A DNA stretch of 64,000 nt, taken from positions 578-64,577 of the forward strand of contig NZ_CDDF01000003.1 of NCBI RefSeq assembly GCF_000819865.1, written 5' to 3'. Below the pieces are notes generated by a model, which saw only the letters and a list, made by a program, of their open reading frames with translations, searched no databases and was not told the DNA's origin. Made by a program: the position numbers and the translations under genes. This DNA is from Aeromonas eucrenophila. GTDB taxonomy: Bacteria > Pseudomonadota > Gammaproteobacteria > Enterobacterales > Aeromonadaceae. Numbering within the stretch: position 1 is the stretch's first letter; each line of letters begins with the position of its first letter. This document shows positions 39,947 through 50,109 of the stretch, one piece after another.

Positions 39947-42052
39947 ATGAATTCCTGGCTACGCGCCCTGCTCTACCTCTTTGCCTTCCTGTTGCTGTTC
40001 GTCTGGGTGGGTCTCGGCCTGTTCGACGCCGAGCGCGCCCGGGCTCCCATCGCCAACTGGCTCAGCCAGCAGACCGGCGTGCCCGTCTCCATAGGCCGGC
40101 TGGTGTTCAATCCACTGCATCCCTACACCTTGCTGGCGGAGCAGGTGCACTACGGGGACGCGGTGCAGCTGGACAAGATCTATCTGGAGATAGACAACAT
40201 CGACTGGCTGAACCGGGACGTGCGTATCGCCCATCTCGATCTCATCCGCCCCATCATCAAGCTGCCGTTGCCCAATCAGCTGCCGACCCTGCCGGTGCGA
40301 TCCCTCACCATCAGCGACAGCACCATAGACAACCTCAGCCTGCTGAGCCCACAGCTGACCCTGCGCGGCCTGAGCGCCACCCTGAGCGACTGGGAACTGA
40401 TCGATCCCAAGCGCCAGCCACAGGCCAATCTCAGTCTCGGCATCAATCAGCTGGAGACGCCCCAGTTCACCCTGGCCCGCCTCAGCCTGAAGGGGCGGTT
40501 GGAGGGCCAGGTGCTGAGCAGCGACAGGCTGACCACCAACCTGTTTGATGGCCTGGTGGAGACCGGCATGGTGCTGGACTGGCCCGAGCGCAGCCTGCAA
40601 CTGCACGGACTCAAGGCGCGGGCCATACGCGTCGAGCTCGGCGACTTCCGGCAGGGCGAGTTCCCCCTGCGCCGCATCAGCCTGGATCGGGGTCAATTCG
40701 ATGAGACCAGCCTCAATGCCATCGACCAGGAGATCGCCCTCAACAACTTCAGCGGCCAGCTGACCGCCTTCGAGTGGCAAGCCGGTAGTCGGCCAAGCGG
40801 CTATCTCTCCGGCTCCTTGGCGGATCTCGGCCGCGGCCTGTTCCAGCTGGAAGCGATCAAGGGGCGGCTCGCCTTCTCACCCCAGCAGATCGATGCCGAG
40901 CTGCAGGGCAAGGCCTACGAGGGGGAGTTCAGCCTGGAGCTGGCGGCGGACCCCGATCTGCAGAAGCTGACCCTCAAAGAGATGAGTCTGAGCGGCATGG
41001 ACATCAGCCTGCCGGACGGTTGGTGGCAGGATTGGCAAGGGTGGCGCCCCCAGCAGATCGACGTGCGCAAGCTGACGTTTGATCGGCTCAAGGTGCTCTC
41101 CTTCGACGATGCCCTGCCGCTCTCCCTGACCGGCTGGCAGTTCTACCTGACCGATCTCAGCCTGCGCGACAACCAGCCGGGGCCCCTGCTCGGCCGGGCC
41201 AGGGTCGAGAGCAAGTGGTTCGAGCTGGTGTGGGATGGCCTCAGTGCTCGCAACGGCGAGCTCGATGCGGAGCTGACCCCCAGCTCCTGGCAGCTCAACA
41301 AGCTGACCAGCGCACTGCCGGATCAGGGCTCCCTCAGCCTGAGCGGCCAGTGGGGCAAGGCACCCGGCCAGCTCAGCCAGCTGCAACTGCAGGGCAAGCA
41401 GCTGGATCTGGAGCAGTGGAACAAGCTGCTGCATCCCCACTCACCGTCTCCCGTCTCCCTGGCAGGCAAGCTGGATATCAGCGCCGACCTGCAGGCAGAC
41501 ATGCAAAAAACGCAGGACGGCGCGCCGGATGAGGCCGCTGACGGCTGGCTCGGCACCCTGCAGGGCAAGATCAGCCTGGATGCCAAGGATCCCTTCTGGG
41601 ACAAGGTCGGCATAGATCCCCTGCTGGATGACTGGTTCAAGGGCAACAAGCCCCCCAGCCTGACACCGGCGGCGCTGTGGCAGGCGATGCAGCAGGGGGA
41701 TACCCCCTTCTATCGCATCAAGCTGCAGGCCAAGGCGGAGCAGGGCCAACTGGCGATCGAGCAGGCCGGTGCCTCCACCATCACCCACCTGCTTGCCCTG
41801 CAAGGGGGCGTGGATCTGGCCAAGGGTCAGTGGCAGCTGGATCTCGGCGTGCTCAACGGTCAGCGCTGCGCCGAGTTGCTGGCCCGCTGGCGCGGTCCGC
41901 TCGACGATCCCAGCCTGAATTGGGAGCTGCCGGCCCAGGCCTCCTGCGGCTGGGAGCCGGGCGTGCGCTACCCGGCCCAGGGCCGCAGCAGCCCGCTATG
42001 GCGACCGGCAACGACGCCCAAGCCACAAGCAGCGCAGGAAGCCACCCAGTAA
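39947..42052 (+). CDS. AsmA-family envelope protein (DUF748-like)
   Basis: A 701-residue protein with one N-terminal membrane anchor (about residues 5-25, LRALLYLFAFLLLFVWVGLG) and a long, repetitive, beta-rich periplasmic region full of Leu/Gln/Ser. The early segment LSQQTGVPVSIGRLVFNPLH resembles the start of AsmA-type proteins. E. coli has the AsmA-like yicH near recG, so this may be its counterpart. Such proteins are linked to phospholipid traffic to the outer membrane. AGGAGG precedes the ATG. Function inferred from family only. Confidence 0.75.
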   Translation: MNSWLRALLYLFAFLLLFVWVGLGLFDAERARAPIANWLSQQTGVPVSIGRLVFNPLHPYTLLAEQVHYGDAVQLDKIYLEIDNIDWLNRDVRIAHLDLIRPIIKLPLPNQLPTLPVRSLTISDSTIDNLSLLSPQLTLRGLSATLSDWELIDPKRQPQANLSLGINQLETPQFTLARLSLKGRLEGQVLSSDRLTTNLFDGLVETGMVLDWPERSLQLHGLKARAIRVELGDFRQGEFPLRRISLDRGQFDETSLNAIDQEIALNNFSGQLTAFEWQAGSRPSGYLSGSLADLGRGLFQLEAIKGRLAFSPQQIDAELQGKAYEGEFSLELAADPDLQKLTLKEMSLSGMDISLPDGWWQDWQGWRPQQIDVRKLTFDRLKVLSFDDALPLSLTGWQFYLTDLSLRDNQPGPLLGRARVESKWFELVWDGLSARNGELDAELTPSSWQLNKLTSALPDQGSLSLSGQWGKAPGQLSQLQLQGKQLDLEQWNKLLHPHSPSPVSLAGKLDISADLQADMQKTQDGAPDEAADGWLGTLQGKISLDAKDPFWDKVGIDPLLDDWFKGNKPPSLTPAALWQAMQQGDTPFYRIKLQAKAEQGQLAIEQAGASTITHLLALQGGVDLAKGQWQLDLGVLNGQRCAELLARWRGPLDDPSLNWELPAQASCGWEPGVRYPAQGRSSPLWRPATTPKPQAAQEATQ

Positions 42053-42053
42053 C

Positions 42054-42082
42054 AAACAAGGCCTCACGATGAGGCCTTGTTT
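42054..42082. terminator. Terminator between the AsmA-like gene and yiiD
   Basis: A 13-bp perfect stem AAACAAGGCCTCA/TGAGGCCTTGTTT (42054-42066 with 42070-42082) lies between convergent genes. T-runs are short on both sides. Confidence 0.7.
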
Positions 42083-42107
42083 GCAATAGGTTGCTGGATA
42101 GCGCAGG

Positions 42108-43025
42108 TCATTGACCCGGTGGCTGACCTCGTTTGATGGGTTGCACCACATAGTGGCCTGCAAACTCTGCCGCCAGCTTGCCACCGCTGAACAGTTGCAC
42201 CTTGAGGCTGAACCGGGCGGATTCCCCCTCCTTGAGCGGCGCCAGCACGGCGGGCATCCCCTCTCGGGCCACCCTGGCCTCCGGCTCCTCGCGTACCGGC
42301 CTGTGGTATTTGATGTTGCCCTCGGCCAGCACTATGTCGCCTCCCAGCCCGGCCTCCTTGAGTTGCAACCAGATAAGCCCCCAGCCCGCCAGCACGCACT
42401 GGCTATAGATGCTGCCGGCGAACATGGTGTCGTGGACGTTGAGGTTGGCCGCCAGCTTGGCCTTGAGATGGAAGGTCTGGCCGTCGTAATGGGTGATGTG
42501 GACCCCCATCTTCTCGCTGATGGGAATGCCCCTCGACCAGCGGGTGGTGAGATCCTGGCACCACTCGGGGCGGTACTGGATGGTCTGCAGCGGGCTCAGG
42601 GACTTGATCATCTGACGGTGGGCGATGCGGCCGAAGGAGACGGGCCCTTCCCCTACCTCGAGAAAGCCGCACTTGCGGTAGAACTCCACCGCCTCCTGGC
42701 GCGCGTTCATCACCAACCGCTTCACCTTCTCGTCCCGGGCGAGTTGTTCGAGATCCTCCACCATGCGGGCCCCCAGCCCCTGGCCACGAAACTCGGGGCG
42801 CAGCGCCATGAAGCGGATCTGGGCCTCGTCACCGCCGACGAACAGCCGACCGACGGCGATGGGGGTGCCATCCTCGGCCAGCATCAACCGGTGAATGGCG
42901 ACGCTGTCGTATTCGTCCCGCTCGGAGCCGATGGGCAGATTGAAGGGTTTTCGCAGCAGTTCCCAGCGCAGTTGGTAGTAAGAGTCCAGCTCGGCTGCTG
43001 TTTGAGGAGTGACTACCCGGTACAT
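42108..43025 (-). CDS. yiiD: GNAT acetyltransferase/thioesterase-domain protein YiiD
   Basis: A 305-residue two-domain protein. The N-terminal GNAT domain (about 1-150) has the acetyl-CoA loop RGQGLGARMVEDL and EFYRKCGFLEVGE. The C-terminal hotdog thioesterase-like domain (about 160-300) includes NVHDTMFAGSIYSQCVLAGW and the PVREEPEARV region. This fusion is the YiiD architecture of E. coli. The first ~110 bp of the gene are repeated upstream. Confidence 0.85.
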   Translation of the reverse strand: MYRVVTPQTAAELDSYYQLRWELLRKPFNLPIGSERDEYDSVAIHRLMLAEDGTPIAVGRLFVGGDEAQIRFMALRPEFRGQGLGARMVEDLEQLARDEKVKRLVMNARQEAVEFYRKCGFLEVGEGPVSFGRIAHRQMIKSLSPLQTIQYRPEWCQDLTTRWSRGIPISEKMGVHITHYDGQTFHLKAKLAANLNVHDTMFAGSIYSQCVLAGWGLIWLQLKEAGLGGDIVLAEGNIKYHRPVREEPEARVAREGMPAVLAPLKEGESARFSLKVQLFSGGKLAAEFAGHYVVQPIKRGQPPGQ

Positions 43026-43165
43026 AAAGCGATCCTTGAGTTAGCGCCGACGGACAGATCGAAGGGCTTGCGCACCAATGCCTCCCAGCGCAGCGGGTAG
43101 TAAGAGTCCAGCTCGGCTGGCGTTTGGGGAGTGACCACCCGGTACATAGGTACATCCTTGAGTTA
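43013..43165 (-). repeat. Duplicate of the yiiD 5' end
   Basis: A second copy of the yiiD ribosome site and first ~38 codons starts at the ATG 43145-43147, 122 bp upstream of the real start. It reads MYRVVTPQTPAELDSYYPLR, then leaves homology and stops at 43013-43015 after 44 codons, inside the yiiD start region. Identity with the gene's own 5' end is high over 42935-43043, with one 3-bp difference. Confidence 0.8.
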
Positions 43166-43198
43166 CACTGGTCGAAATCCATCTTGCCGTGCAAATTC

Positions 43199-43855
43199 AT
43201 GGACTTCAATCTGCAAGCGTACCAAGCCGACCACTTATTGCACCTCAGCGTCAAAGCCGAGCGTCGGCTCTGTGTGCTGGAAAATGGTCAGCACCGCTGG
43301 CTGGAAATGGACGGCGTGGTGCAGTCGGCCATGAGCCTCGCCGACCCGGCCACCCTCTGCCTGCCCCATCAGCGCTACATCGCGGCTCAGTTGCCCGCCC
43401 AGGCGAGCCGCATCCTGGAGCTGGGGCTTGGCGGCGGCGATCTCAGCCGCCACCTGGCCGCCCGCTGGCCCGAGGCGCAGCAAGACTGCGTGGATCTGGA
43501 CGCCGAGATCCTCACCCTGTTCCAACAGTTCTTTCAGCCCTCCCCGGGGCACAGGCCCAAGCTGCACCATGCCGATGCGCTGCAGTTCCTGCTCCAGAGC
43601 CAGGATAGCTACGATCTGGTGCTGCTGGACCTGTTCAACCAGGACGGCAACCCGCTGCTGCTGTTCCAGGCCCCCCTCTATCAAGCGCTGGCCCGGCGCC
43701 TGTGCGGTACCCTGATCATCAACCTGCTGCCACGCACCCGACTGGAGCAGGAGCAGGCGCTGCGGCTGGCCAGTGAGTGGGTTGGCCCGACCCAGGCCCA
43801 CGCCGTGCCCGGCTACCGCAACCTCATCCTGCACACGACTCGCCAACCCGCATAG
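43199..43855 (+). CDS. Spermidine synthase-like methyltransferase-fold protein
   Basis: A 218-residue protein with a Rossmann methyltransferase core. Motif I is ILELGLGGGDLSRHL (about residue 75), the acidic loop VDLDAEILTLFQQFF follows, then ADALQFLLQS and DLVLLDLFNQDGNP. This matches the spermine/spermidine synthase fold, but it lacks the N-terminal beta domain of SpeE, so polyamine synthesis is unproven. Divergent from yiiD and convergent with dtd. Confidence 0.65.
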   Translation: MDFNLQAYQADHLLHLSVKAERRLCVLENGQHRWLEMDGVVQSAMSLADPATLCLPHQRYIAAQLPAQASRILELGLGGGDLSRHLAARWPEAQQDCVDLDAEILTLFQQFFQPSPGHRPKLHHADALQFLLQSQDSYDLVLLDLFNQDGNPLLLFQAPLYQALARRLCGTLIINLLPRTRLEQEQALRLASEWVGPTQAHAVPGYRNLILHTTRQPA

Positions 43856-43992
43856 GCCGGCCCATGCTCGGCCAGGAGAGGCCGCCGACATCATAAACGG
43901 CGGCGCCAAGGCAGTTTTAATAACTATTAATGCTACAATTAACAGCAAGATGTGCTGATAAATATCGAATTTACGAGATAAATATCAAGATG

Positions 43993-44430
43993 TCAGACCT
44001 GCAGCCAGAAGGTCACGGGGCCGTCGTTCAGCAGTCGCACCTTCATATCCGCGGCAAAGCGGCCGGTCTCGGTCGGCAGGCCGCTCTCCCGTGCCTTGGC
44101 GACGAAGTAGTCGTACAGTCGCTCGGCCTCCACCGGGTGGGCGCCGCCGGAGAAGCTCGGCCTCATCCCCTTGCCGGTATCCGCCGCCAGGGTGAACTGG
44201 GAGACGACCAGCAGGCCGCCGCCTGCCTGACTCACATTGAGGTTCATCTTGCCGGCCTCATCGGAGAAGATCCGGTAGCCGCTCACCTTGTGCAGCAGCT
44301 TGTCGGCCTTGGCCTCGTCATCCCCTTGCTCAACCCCGAGCAGCACCAGCAAACCGCCGTCGATGGCCCCGACGATCTCTCCCTCCACGGTCACGCTGGC
44401 CTCGGATACCCGTTGAATCAATGCAATCAC
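43993..44430 (-). CDS. dtd: D-aminoacyl-tRNA deacylase
   Basis: Removes D-amino acids wrongly loaded onto tRNA. It has 145 residues, as in E. coli, from a GTG start (44428-44430) with AAGGAG about 7 bp upstream. Signature blocks are [20 protein letters not shown] and the Gly-cisPro region [11 protein letters not shown] at the C-terminus. It follows the yihY terminator. Confidence 0.95.
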   Translation of the reverse strand: MIALIQRVSEASVTVEGEIVGAIDGGLLVLLGVEQGDDEAKADKLLHKVSGYRIFSDEAGKMNLNVSQAGGGLLVVSQFTLAADTGKGMRPSFSGGAHPVEAERLYDYFVAKARESGLPTETGRFAADMKVRLLNDGPVTFWLQV

Positions 44431-44451
44431 CCGCGACTCCTTTGTCCATGT

Positions 44452-44481
44452 CAAAAATAAGCGACCGCCCGAAGGCGGTCG
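44452..44481 (-). terminator. Terminator downstream of yihY
   Basis: An 8-bp stem CGACCGCC/GGCGGTCG with a TTCG loop (44462-44481) and then TTATTTTTG on the minus strand. It ends yihY transcription before dtd. Confidence 0.8.
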
Positions 44482-44550
44482 TCAATGTTAGCAATAAGCG
44501 GCGGGCAGAGGCCAATTTCTCGGCACGGCCATCGCCACAGCAGGCAGCTG

Positions 44551-44663
44551 ACTCAACCCAGCTCCTCGGCACCCGGTTTCTCGTATTCCCCGAGGCAGGC
44601 GGTGGTCTCCGCCCCCAGCACCACCACCAACCAGCTCAGGTAAACCCAGACGAACAGGATGGG
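44551..44663 (-). repeat. Duplicate of the yihY 3' end
   Basis: 113 bp repeat the last part of yihY (44691-44803) at a 140-bp offset, with 6 mismatches by eye. Read on the minus strand it gives [19 protein letters not shown], then [15 protein letters not shown] and a stop. Most differences are synonymous; one changes Leu to Val. Confidence 0.88.
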
Positions 44664-44692
44664 CACAGCGCTCGCCGGGGCGGGCGATAGAC

Positions 44693-45589
44693 TCAGCCCA
44701 GCTCCTCGGCACCCGGTTTCTCGTACTCCCCGAGGCAGGCGGTGGTCTCCGCTCCCAGCAGCACCACCAACCAGCTCAGGTAGACCCAGACAAACAGGAT
44801 GGGGATGGTCGCCAAGGCGCCATAGATGGCCTGATAGGAGGGGAAGTTGGTGATGTAGATAGAGAAGCCACGCTTGGCCAGCTCGAACAGGGTTGCCGCC
44901 ACCAGAGCACCGATGAAGGCGTGGCTCAGCCGCACCTTGCAGTTCGGCACCACGGTATAGATCAGCAGGAAGGTGAGCACCGAGAACAGGAATGGCAGGC
45001 TGCGCAGCAGCAGATAGCCGACGCCAAACAGACTGTCGGCGGCGAACAGCTTGAGAGACAGTATGTAAGAGGAGATGGCGAGGCTGGCACCGATGAGCAC
45101 GGGGCCCAGGGTCAGGATCATCCAGTACATGGCGAAGGCCTGGGCCAGCGGCCGGTTCTGAGTCGAGCGCCAGATGTAGTTCAGGTTCTTGTCGATGGCC
45201 GAGATCAGCATCAGGGCCACCACGATCAGGGCGCCGATGCCGACCGCCGTGGTGTTGGTGGCATTGGCCACGAAGCCGTCGATGTACTCCTTGAGCATCT
45301 CGCCGGCGGTGGGCACGAAGTTGTGATAGACGAACTGCTCCATCTGCTGCTTCAGGCTCTGGAACACGGGGAAGGCCGACATCATACCGAACACCACGGC
45401 AACCATGGGCACCAGGGAAAGCAGGGTCACATAGGCCAGATAACCGGCGGTGACGGTCAGCCTGTCCTGTTGGAAACGGCCCCAGACAAAGTGGGCGAAG
45501 TGGCCACCATCGTGGCGCAAGAAGGAGATTACATGAGCCAGGCGGCCGCTGATTTTATGCTGCATCGTGGTTCTCGAAGAGTTCGTCAT
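44693..45589 (-). CDS. yihY: YihY/BrkB-family inner-membrane protein
   Basis: A 298-residue polytopic protein once thought to be RNase BN, a role now assigned elsewhere. About six hydrophobic segments are seen. Family blocks are [40 protein letters not shown] and [20 protein letters not shown]. The ATG at 45587-45589 has no clear Shine-Dalgarno; Met9 (45563-45565) is a fair alternative. Function unknown. The 3' end is duplicated downstream. Confidence 0.85.
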   Translation of the reverse strand: MTNSSRTTMQHKISGRLAHVISFLRHDGGHFAHFVWGRFQQDRLTVTAGYLAYVTLLSLVPMVAVVFGMMSAFPVFQSLKQQMEQFVYHNFVPTAGEMLKEYIDGFVANATNTTAVGIGALIVVALMLISAIDKNLNYIWRSTQNRPLAQAFAMYWMILTLGPVLIGASLAISSYILSLKLFAADSLFGVGYLLLRSLPFLFSVLTFLLIYTVVPNCKVRLSHAFIGALVAATLFELAKRGFSIYITNFPSYQAIYGALATIPILFVWVYLSWLVVLLGAETTACLGEYEKPGAEELG

Positions 45590-45690
45590 GGGGATATTGT
45601 GTCAGACAGGGTGGCCATTTGACCACCCATGAGCAGGCTCGACATGGCCAGTAACAGCGGGCAAGCCGTCATCGGCGCTCAAACGGCCAT

Positions 45691-45714
45691 AAAAAAAGAG
45701 GCCCTAAGGCCTCT
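45691..45714 (-). terminator. Terminator of typA
   Basis: A 7-bp stem AGAGGCC/GGCCTCT around CTAA (45697-45714), followed on the minus strand by seven Ts. It lies between typA and yihY. Confidence 0.85.
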
Positions 45715-45737
45715 CTCTGTCTGTCGAGTAACAGATA

Positions 45738-47549
45738 TCAAGCACGACCGGCGCGCTTGCGATCCATTTCGGTCAGCAGTTTCTTACGGATGCGGATCGC
45801 CTTCGGCGTGATCTCGACCAGCTCATCGTTGTCGATGAACTCGAGCGCCTGCTCCAGGGTCATGCGGATCGGCGGAGTCAGCACCTGGGCTTCGTCGGTA
45901 CCGGAGGCACGCATGTTGGTCAGCTGTTTGCCCTTCAGGCAGTTAACAGTCAGATCGTTGGAGCGGGAGTGAATACCGATCACCTGGCCTTCGTACACTT
46001 CGGTCGCGTGACCGATGAACAGACGACCGCGGTCTTGCAGACCGAACAGGGCGAAGGTCAGGGCCTTGCCGGTAGCGTTGGAGATCAGCACGCCGTTCTG
46101 ACGCTCGCCGATGCTGCCACCCTTGTGCGGACCGTAATGGTCGAAGGTGTGGTACAGCAGACCGGTACCTGAGGTCATGGTCAGGAACTCGGTCTGGAAG
46201 CCGATCAGGCCACGGCTCGGGATCATGAAGTCCAGACGGACACGACCCTTGCCATCCGGGGTCATGTTGGTCATCTCGCCCTTACGCAGGCCGAGTTGCT
46301 CCATCACGGAACCCTGGTGGATCTCTTCCACGTCCACGGTCACGGTTTCGAACGGTTCTTGCAGAACGCCGTCAACGGTGCGCAGGATAACTTCCGGACG
46401 GGATACGGCCAGTTCGTAGCCTTCGCGACGCATGTTTTCGATCAGGATGGACAGGTGCAGTTCACCACGGCCGGAGACGCGGAACTTGTCCGGATCTTCG
46501 GTCTCTTCCACGCGCAGGGCCACGTTGTGGACCAGCTCCTGGTTCAGACGCTCCATGATGTTGCGGGAGGTCACGAACTTGCCTTCTTTACCGGCGAATG
46601 GGGAGGTGTTGACCTGGAAGGTCATGTTCACGGTCGGCTCGTCAACGGACAGCGGCGGCAGGGCTTCGACGGCATTGTTGTCACAGATGGTGTCGGAGAT
46701 TTTCAGCTCGCCCAGACCGGTGATGGCAATGATGTCGCCCGCTTGCGCGTCGGCCACTTCGGTACGGGACAGACCCAGGTAACCCAGCACCTGACCGACT
46801 TTACCGGTACGGCTCTTGCCGTTGGCACCGACGATGGTGACTTGCTGGTTGGTCTTGACGCGACCACGGGTGATACGGCCGATACCGATAACACCGACGT
46901 AGGAGTTGTAGTCCAGCTGGGAAATCTGCATCTGGAAACCACCGTCGGCATCTGCCGCAGGAGCTTCTACGTTGTCAACGATGGCCTGGAACAGGGGTTC
47001 CATGTTCTCGGACTCAACGTCCAGATCCATGGTGGCCCAACCGTTCAGTGCTGAGGCGTAGACAACTTTGAAGTCCAGCTGGTCGTCGGTGGCACCCAGG
47101 TTGTCAAACAGGTCGAAGACCTGGTCCATTACCCAATCAGGACGAGCACCCGGACGGTCGATCTTGTTGATGACCACGATCGGCTTCAGACCCTGGGCGA
47201 AAGCCTTCTGGGTCACGAAACGGGTTTGCGGCATCGGGCCGTCAACGGCGTCAACCAGCAGCAGCACGGAGTCAACCATGGACAGCACGCGCTCAACTTC
47301 ACCACCGAAGTCGGCGTGACCCGGGGTATCAACGATGTTGATGCGGTAGTCGTTCCAGCGGATCGCAGTGTTCTTGGCGAGAATGGTGATGCCACGTTCC
47401 CGTTCCAGATCATTGGAGTCCATGATCCGTTCCTGACCTTCGCTGGTGCGATCCAGAGTACCGGATTGCTGCAGCAGCTTATCAACCAGAGTCGTTTTGC
47501 CGTGGTCAACGTGCGCAATAATCGCAATATTGCGTAAATTCTCTAACAT
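45738..47549 (-). CDS. typA: Translational GTPase TypA/BipA
   Basis: Ribosome-associated GTPase that aids 50S assembly and growth at low temperature and under stress. It has 603 residues. The G motifs are [15 protein letters not shown] (G1), [15 protein letters not shown] (G3) and NKIDRPGA (G4). The C-terminal region includes [20 protein letters not shown], specific to this family. Divergent from glnA, the order found in E. coli. Confidence 0.97.
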   Translation of the reverse strand: MLENLRNIAIIAHVDHGKTTLVDKLLQQSGTLDRTSEGQERIMDSNDLERERGITILAKNTAIRWNDYRINIVDTPGHADFGGEVERVLSMVDSVLLLVDAVDGPMPQTRFVTQKAFAQGLKPIVVINKIDRPGARPDWVMDQVFDLFDNLGATDDQLDFKVVYASALNGWATMDLDVESENMEPLFQAIVDNVEAPAADADGGFQMQISQLDYNSYVGVIGIGRITRGRVKTNQQVTIVGANGKSRTGKVGQVLGYLGLSRTEVADAQAGDIIAITGLGELKISDTICDNNAVEALPPLSVDEPTVNMTFQVNTSPFAGKEGKFVTSRNIMERLNQELVHNVALRVEETEDPDKFRVSGRGELHLSILIENMRREGYELAVSRPEVILRTVDGVLQEPFETVTVDVEEIHQGSVMEQLGLRKGEMTNMTPDGKGRVRLDFMIPSRGLIGFQTEFLTMTSGTGLLYHTFDHYGPHKGGSIGERQNGVLISNATGKALTFALFGLQDRGRLFIGHATEVYEGQVIGIHSRSNDLTVNCLKGKQLTNMRASGTDEAQVLTPPIRMTLEQALEFIDNDELVEITPKAIRIRKKLLTEMDRKRAGRA

Positions 47550-47701
47550 TCTCGCCTCAAATCACCGGGTAAAATTGGGCGCTAATTGTACTCTCGCCTT
47601 TGTGATCTGCCTAGCAGAATTGCAGCACATTCGAATACAACAGGGGATCTGGATCATGGACCCCACGCCGAAAGCCTGCTTAGATGGCATCGGGACGTGG
47701 G

Positions 47702-47752
47702 CGCACCAAGCTGGTGCACCAAAACGATCCAAGGTTGCACCACTTTGATGCG
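47702..47752 (+). promoter_or_regulatory. Two NtrC binding sites upstream of glnA
   Basis: CGCACCA-AGC-TGGTGCA (47702-47718) and TGCACCA-CTT-TGATGCG (47736-47752) match the NtrC dyad TGCACCA-N3-TGGTGCA. Their centres are 34 bp apart, near three helical turns, and lie about 90-145 bp upstream of the sigma-54 promoter, suitable for cooperative enhancer binding. Confidence 0.8.
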
Positions 47753-47826
47753 CAGCCATGCACGAGAGCGGGTGACCCGACAGCCTGAAACGGTGCAAAT
47801 GCCCTGAAATCAAGCTGTCACAAACT

Positions 47827-47843
47827 TGGCACGATACTGGCTT
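47827..47843 (+). promoter_or_regulatory. Sigma-54 promoter of glnA
   Basis: TGGCAC-GATAC-TGGCTT has GG (47828-47829) and GC (47840-47841) elements 12 bp apart, as in E. coli glnAp2. It lies about 57 bp before the glnA start and below the NtrC sites. Confidence 0.75.
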
Positions 47844-47899
47844 ATGTGAATGTGACGACGCATTCACCCAAAGAGTTTTAACACCGGAGGTTACTTAGC

Positions 47900-49309
47900 A
47901 TGTCAGCCCAGAACGTTTTGGCCTTGATCCAGGAACACGAAGTCAAGTTTGTTGATCTGCGTTTTACCGACACCAAGGGTAAAGAGCAGCACGTATCCAT
48001 CCCTTCCCACCAGGTCAACGAAGAGTTCTTCGAAGACGGCAAGATGTTCGATGGTTCCTCCATCGGCGGCTGGAAGGGCATCAACGAGTCTGACATGGTG
48101 CTGATGCCGGATGCGGCCTCCGCCAAGCTGGATCCCTTCACCGAAGAGACCACCCTGAACATCGTCTGTGACGTGCTCGAGCCTGCCACCATGCAGGGCT
48201 ACGACCGTGACCCGCGCTCCATCGCCAAGCGCGCCGAAGATTTCCTGAAGTCCAGCGGCATCGCTGACACCGTGCTGTTCGGGCCGGAGCCGGAATTCTT
48301 CATGTTCGACAACATCACCTTCTCCAACACCATGGGCCACAGCTTCGTGAAGATCGAATCCGAAGAAGCTGCCTGGAACTCGGGTACCGAGTACGAGCAC
48401 GGCAACAAGGGTCACCGTCCCTTCGTCAAGGGTGGTTACTTCCCGGTTGCACCGGTTGACTCCTCCCAGGACATCCGTGCCGCCATGTGTCTGGTGCTGG
48501 AAGAGATGGGCCAGGTCGTTGAGGCTCACCACCACGAAGTGGCGACCGCCGGTCAGAACGAGATCGCGACCCGTTTCAACACCCTCACCCTGAAGGCGGA
48601 TGAAGTTCAGGTGCTGAAGTACGTGATCCACAACGTGGCCCACGCCTACAACAAGACAGTCACCTTCATGCCGAAACCCATGTTCGGTGACAACGGCTCC
48701 GGCATGCACTGCCACCAGTCCCTGGCCAAGAACGGCGTCAACCTGTTCGCTGGCGACCTGTACGGCGGTCTGTCCGAGATGGCACTGCACTACATCGGCG
48801 GTATCATCAAGCACGCCAAGGCCATCAACGCCTTCGCCAACCCGACCACCAACTCCTACAAGCGTCTGGTCCCGGGTTATGAAGCACCGGTCATGCTGGC
48901 CTACTCCGCCCGCAACCGCTCTGCATCCATCCGTATCCCTGTGGTACCGAGCCCGAAAGCCCGCCGTATCGAAGTCCGCTTCCCGGATCCGGCTGCCAAC
49001 CCTTACCTGGCCTTCGCCGCCCAGCTGATGGCCGGCCTGGACGGCATCATCAACAAGATCCACCCGGGCGACGCCATGGACAAGAACTTGTATGACCTGC
49101 CGCCGGAAGAAGCCGCAGAAGTGCCGACCGTTGCCGGCTCCCTGGACGAAGCGCTGTCCGCCCTGAATAGCGATCGCGAGTTCCTGACCCGTGGTGGCGT
49201 GTTCAGCGATGACTTCATCAACTCCTACCTGGAGCTGAAGCAGCATGACGTGGATCGCGTCCGCATGACCCCGCACCCGCTGGAGTTCGAGCTGTACTAC
49301 TCCGTCTAA
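47900..49309 (+). CDS. glnA: Glutamine synthetase, type I
   Basis: Condenses ammonium and glutamate to glutamine; dodecameric. It has 469 residues, as in E. coli. Landmarks are the metal-site [11 protein letters not shown], the ammonium/glutamate segment [17 protein letters not shown], the ATP region [14 protein letters not shown] and the adenylylation tyrosine in [10 protein letters not shown]. It is therefore the GSI-beta form regulated by GlnE. Its promoter is of the sigma-54/NtrC type. Confidence 0.98.
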   Translation: MSAQNVLALIQEHEVKFVDLRFTDTKGKEQHVSIPSHQVNEEFFEDGKMFDGSSIGGWKGINESDMVLMPDAASAKLDPFTEETTLNIVCDVLEPATMQGYDRDPRSIAKRAEDFLKSSGIADTVLFGPEPEFFMFDNITFSNTMGHSFVKIESEEAAWNSGTEYEHGNKGHRPFVKGGYFPVAPVDSSQDIRAAMCLVLEEMGQVVEAHHHEVATAGQNEIATRFNTLTLKADEVQVLKYVIHNVAHAYNKTVTFMPKPMFGDNGSGMHCHQSLAKNGVNLFAGDLYGGLSEMALHYIGGIIKHAKAINAFANPTTNSYKRLVPGYEAPVMLAYSARNRSASIRIPVVPSPKARRIEVRFPDPAANPYLAFAAQLMAGLDGIINKIHPGDAMDKNLYDLPPEEAAEVPTVAGSLDEALSALNSDREFLTRGGVFSDDFINSYLELKQHDVDRVRMTPHPLEFELYYSV

Positions 49310-49331
49310 GCCGGATAGCTTGTCTCAAATG

Positions 49332-49358
49332 AAAAACCCGCCATCTGGCGGGTTTTTT
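49332..49358 (+). terminator. Terminator of glnA
   Basis: An 11-bp stem AAAAACCCGCC/GGCGGGTTTTT with an ATCT loop (49332-49357) and a T-run. Confidence 0.9.
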
Positions 49359-49505
49359 ATCTAAGGGGCTGAAATATCATGATCCCGCCTGCCGAGCGGG
49401 CGAGTCATCTAACTAAAGGATCTATATCGCCGCCACAGACCCGACAATCGGTCTGACGGTTTTTTCTCTGATAGGATTAAGTGAAACCCCGTCAAGGAGA
49501 GATGG

Positions 49506-50075
49506 ATGAAAACAGTACCATGGATGCTGGGCCTATTGCTGATGATGTCTTGCACCGCCCAGGCTGCCAGAGTCTATTCCTGGACCGATGCCAACGGCGT
49601 CACCCACTACACCGATGCCCCCCCTCCCGGCAAGAATGCCAAGGAAATAGACCTGCGGGTCTCCCCCCTCATCGGCACCTCACCCCACTCGGTCCAGGTC
49701 GACAACTTCAACAGCCTGACCGGGGTCGATGCCAAGAAGGCACAGGAAGCCGCCCAGCTGACGATCGAATTGCTCTCCCCTGAGCCGGGCAGCACCCTGC
49801 GTGACAACACCGGCAACATCGTCTTCCAGGCCGAAGTCCACCCTCAGGCCCCGGTGCAATTCGATGTGCGCCTGACTCTGGACGGCAAGGCGGCCCCCCT
49901 GGTCCACAACAGCCTGGCCATCCGGGTAGAAAACCTCGATCGCGGTGCCCATGAGGCGCAGCTCGAGCTGCTCGCCAAAGACGGTACGATCCTTGCTAAA
50001 TCCAAGCTAGCCACCTTCTACCTGCATAGAACGACTGTGGATCAGGCTCCCAAAGCCACCCCCAAGGCCAATTAG
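49506..50075 (+). CDS. Secreted DUF4124-domain protein
   Basis: A 189-residue exported protein of unknown function. A signal peptide ends near LLMMSCTAQA, followed by the DUF4124 start ARVYSWTDANGVTHYTDAPP. The rest is beta-like (about 85-170, Ig-like in its spacing) without catalytic motifs. It lies between glnA and glnL, and an NtrC site follows it. AAGGAGA precedes the ATG. Its place between nitrogen genes may be an old conserved neighbourhood; a direct role is not shown. Confidence 0.75.
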   Translation: MKTVPWMLGLLLMMSCTAQAARVYSWTDANGVTHYTDAPPPGKNAKEIDLRVSPLIGTSPHSVQVDNFNSLTGVDAKKAQEAAQLTIELLSPEPGSTLRDNTGNIVFQAEVHPQAPVQFDVRLTLDGKAAPLVHNSLAIRVENLDRGAHEAQLELLAKDGTILAKSKLATFYLHRTTVDQAPKATPKAN

Positions 50076-50109
50076 GGGTGATGTGATGCACCGATGCGGG
50101 TAAACTCAA

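Noticed and set aside
43881..43904. GCCGCCG/CGGCGGC dyad after the methyltransferase-like gene
   Set aside because: The loop is long and no T-run follows closely on either strand, so I did not call a terminator.
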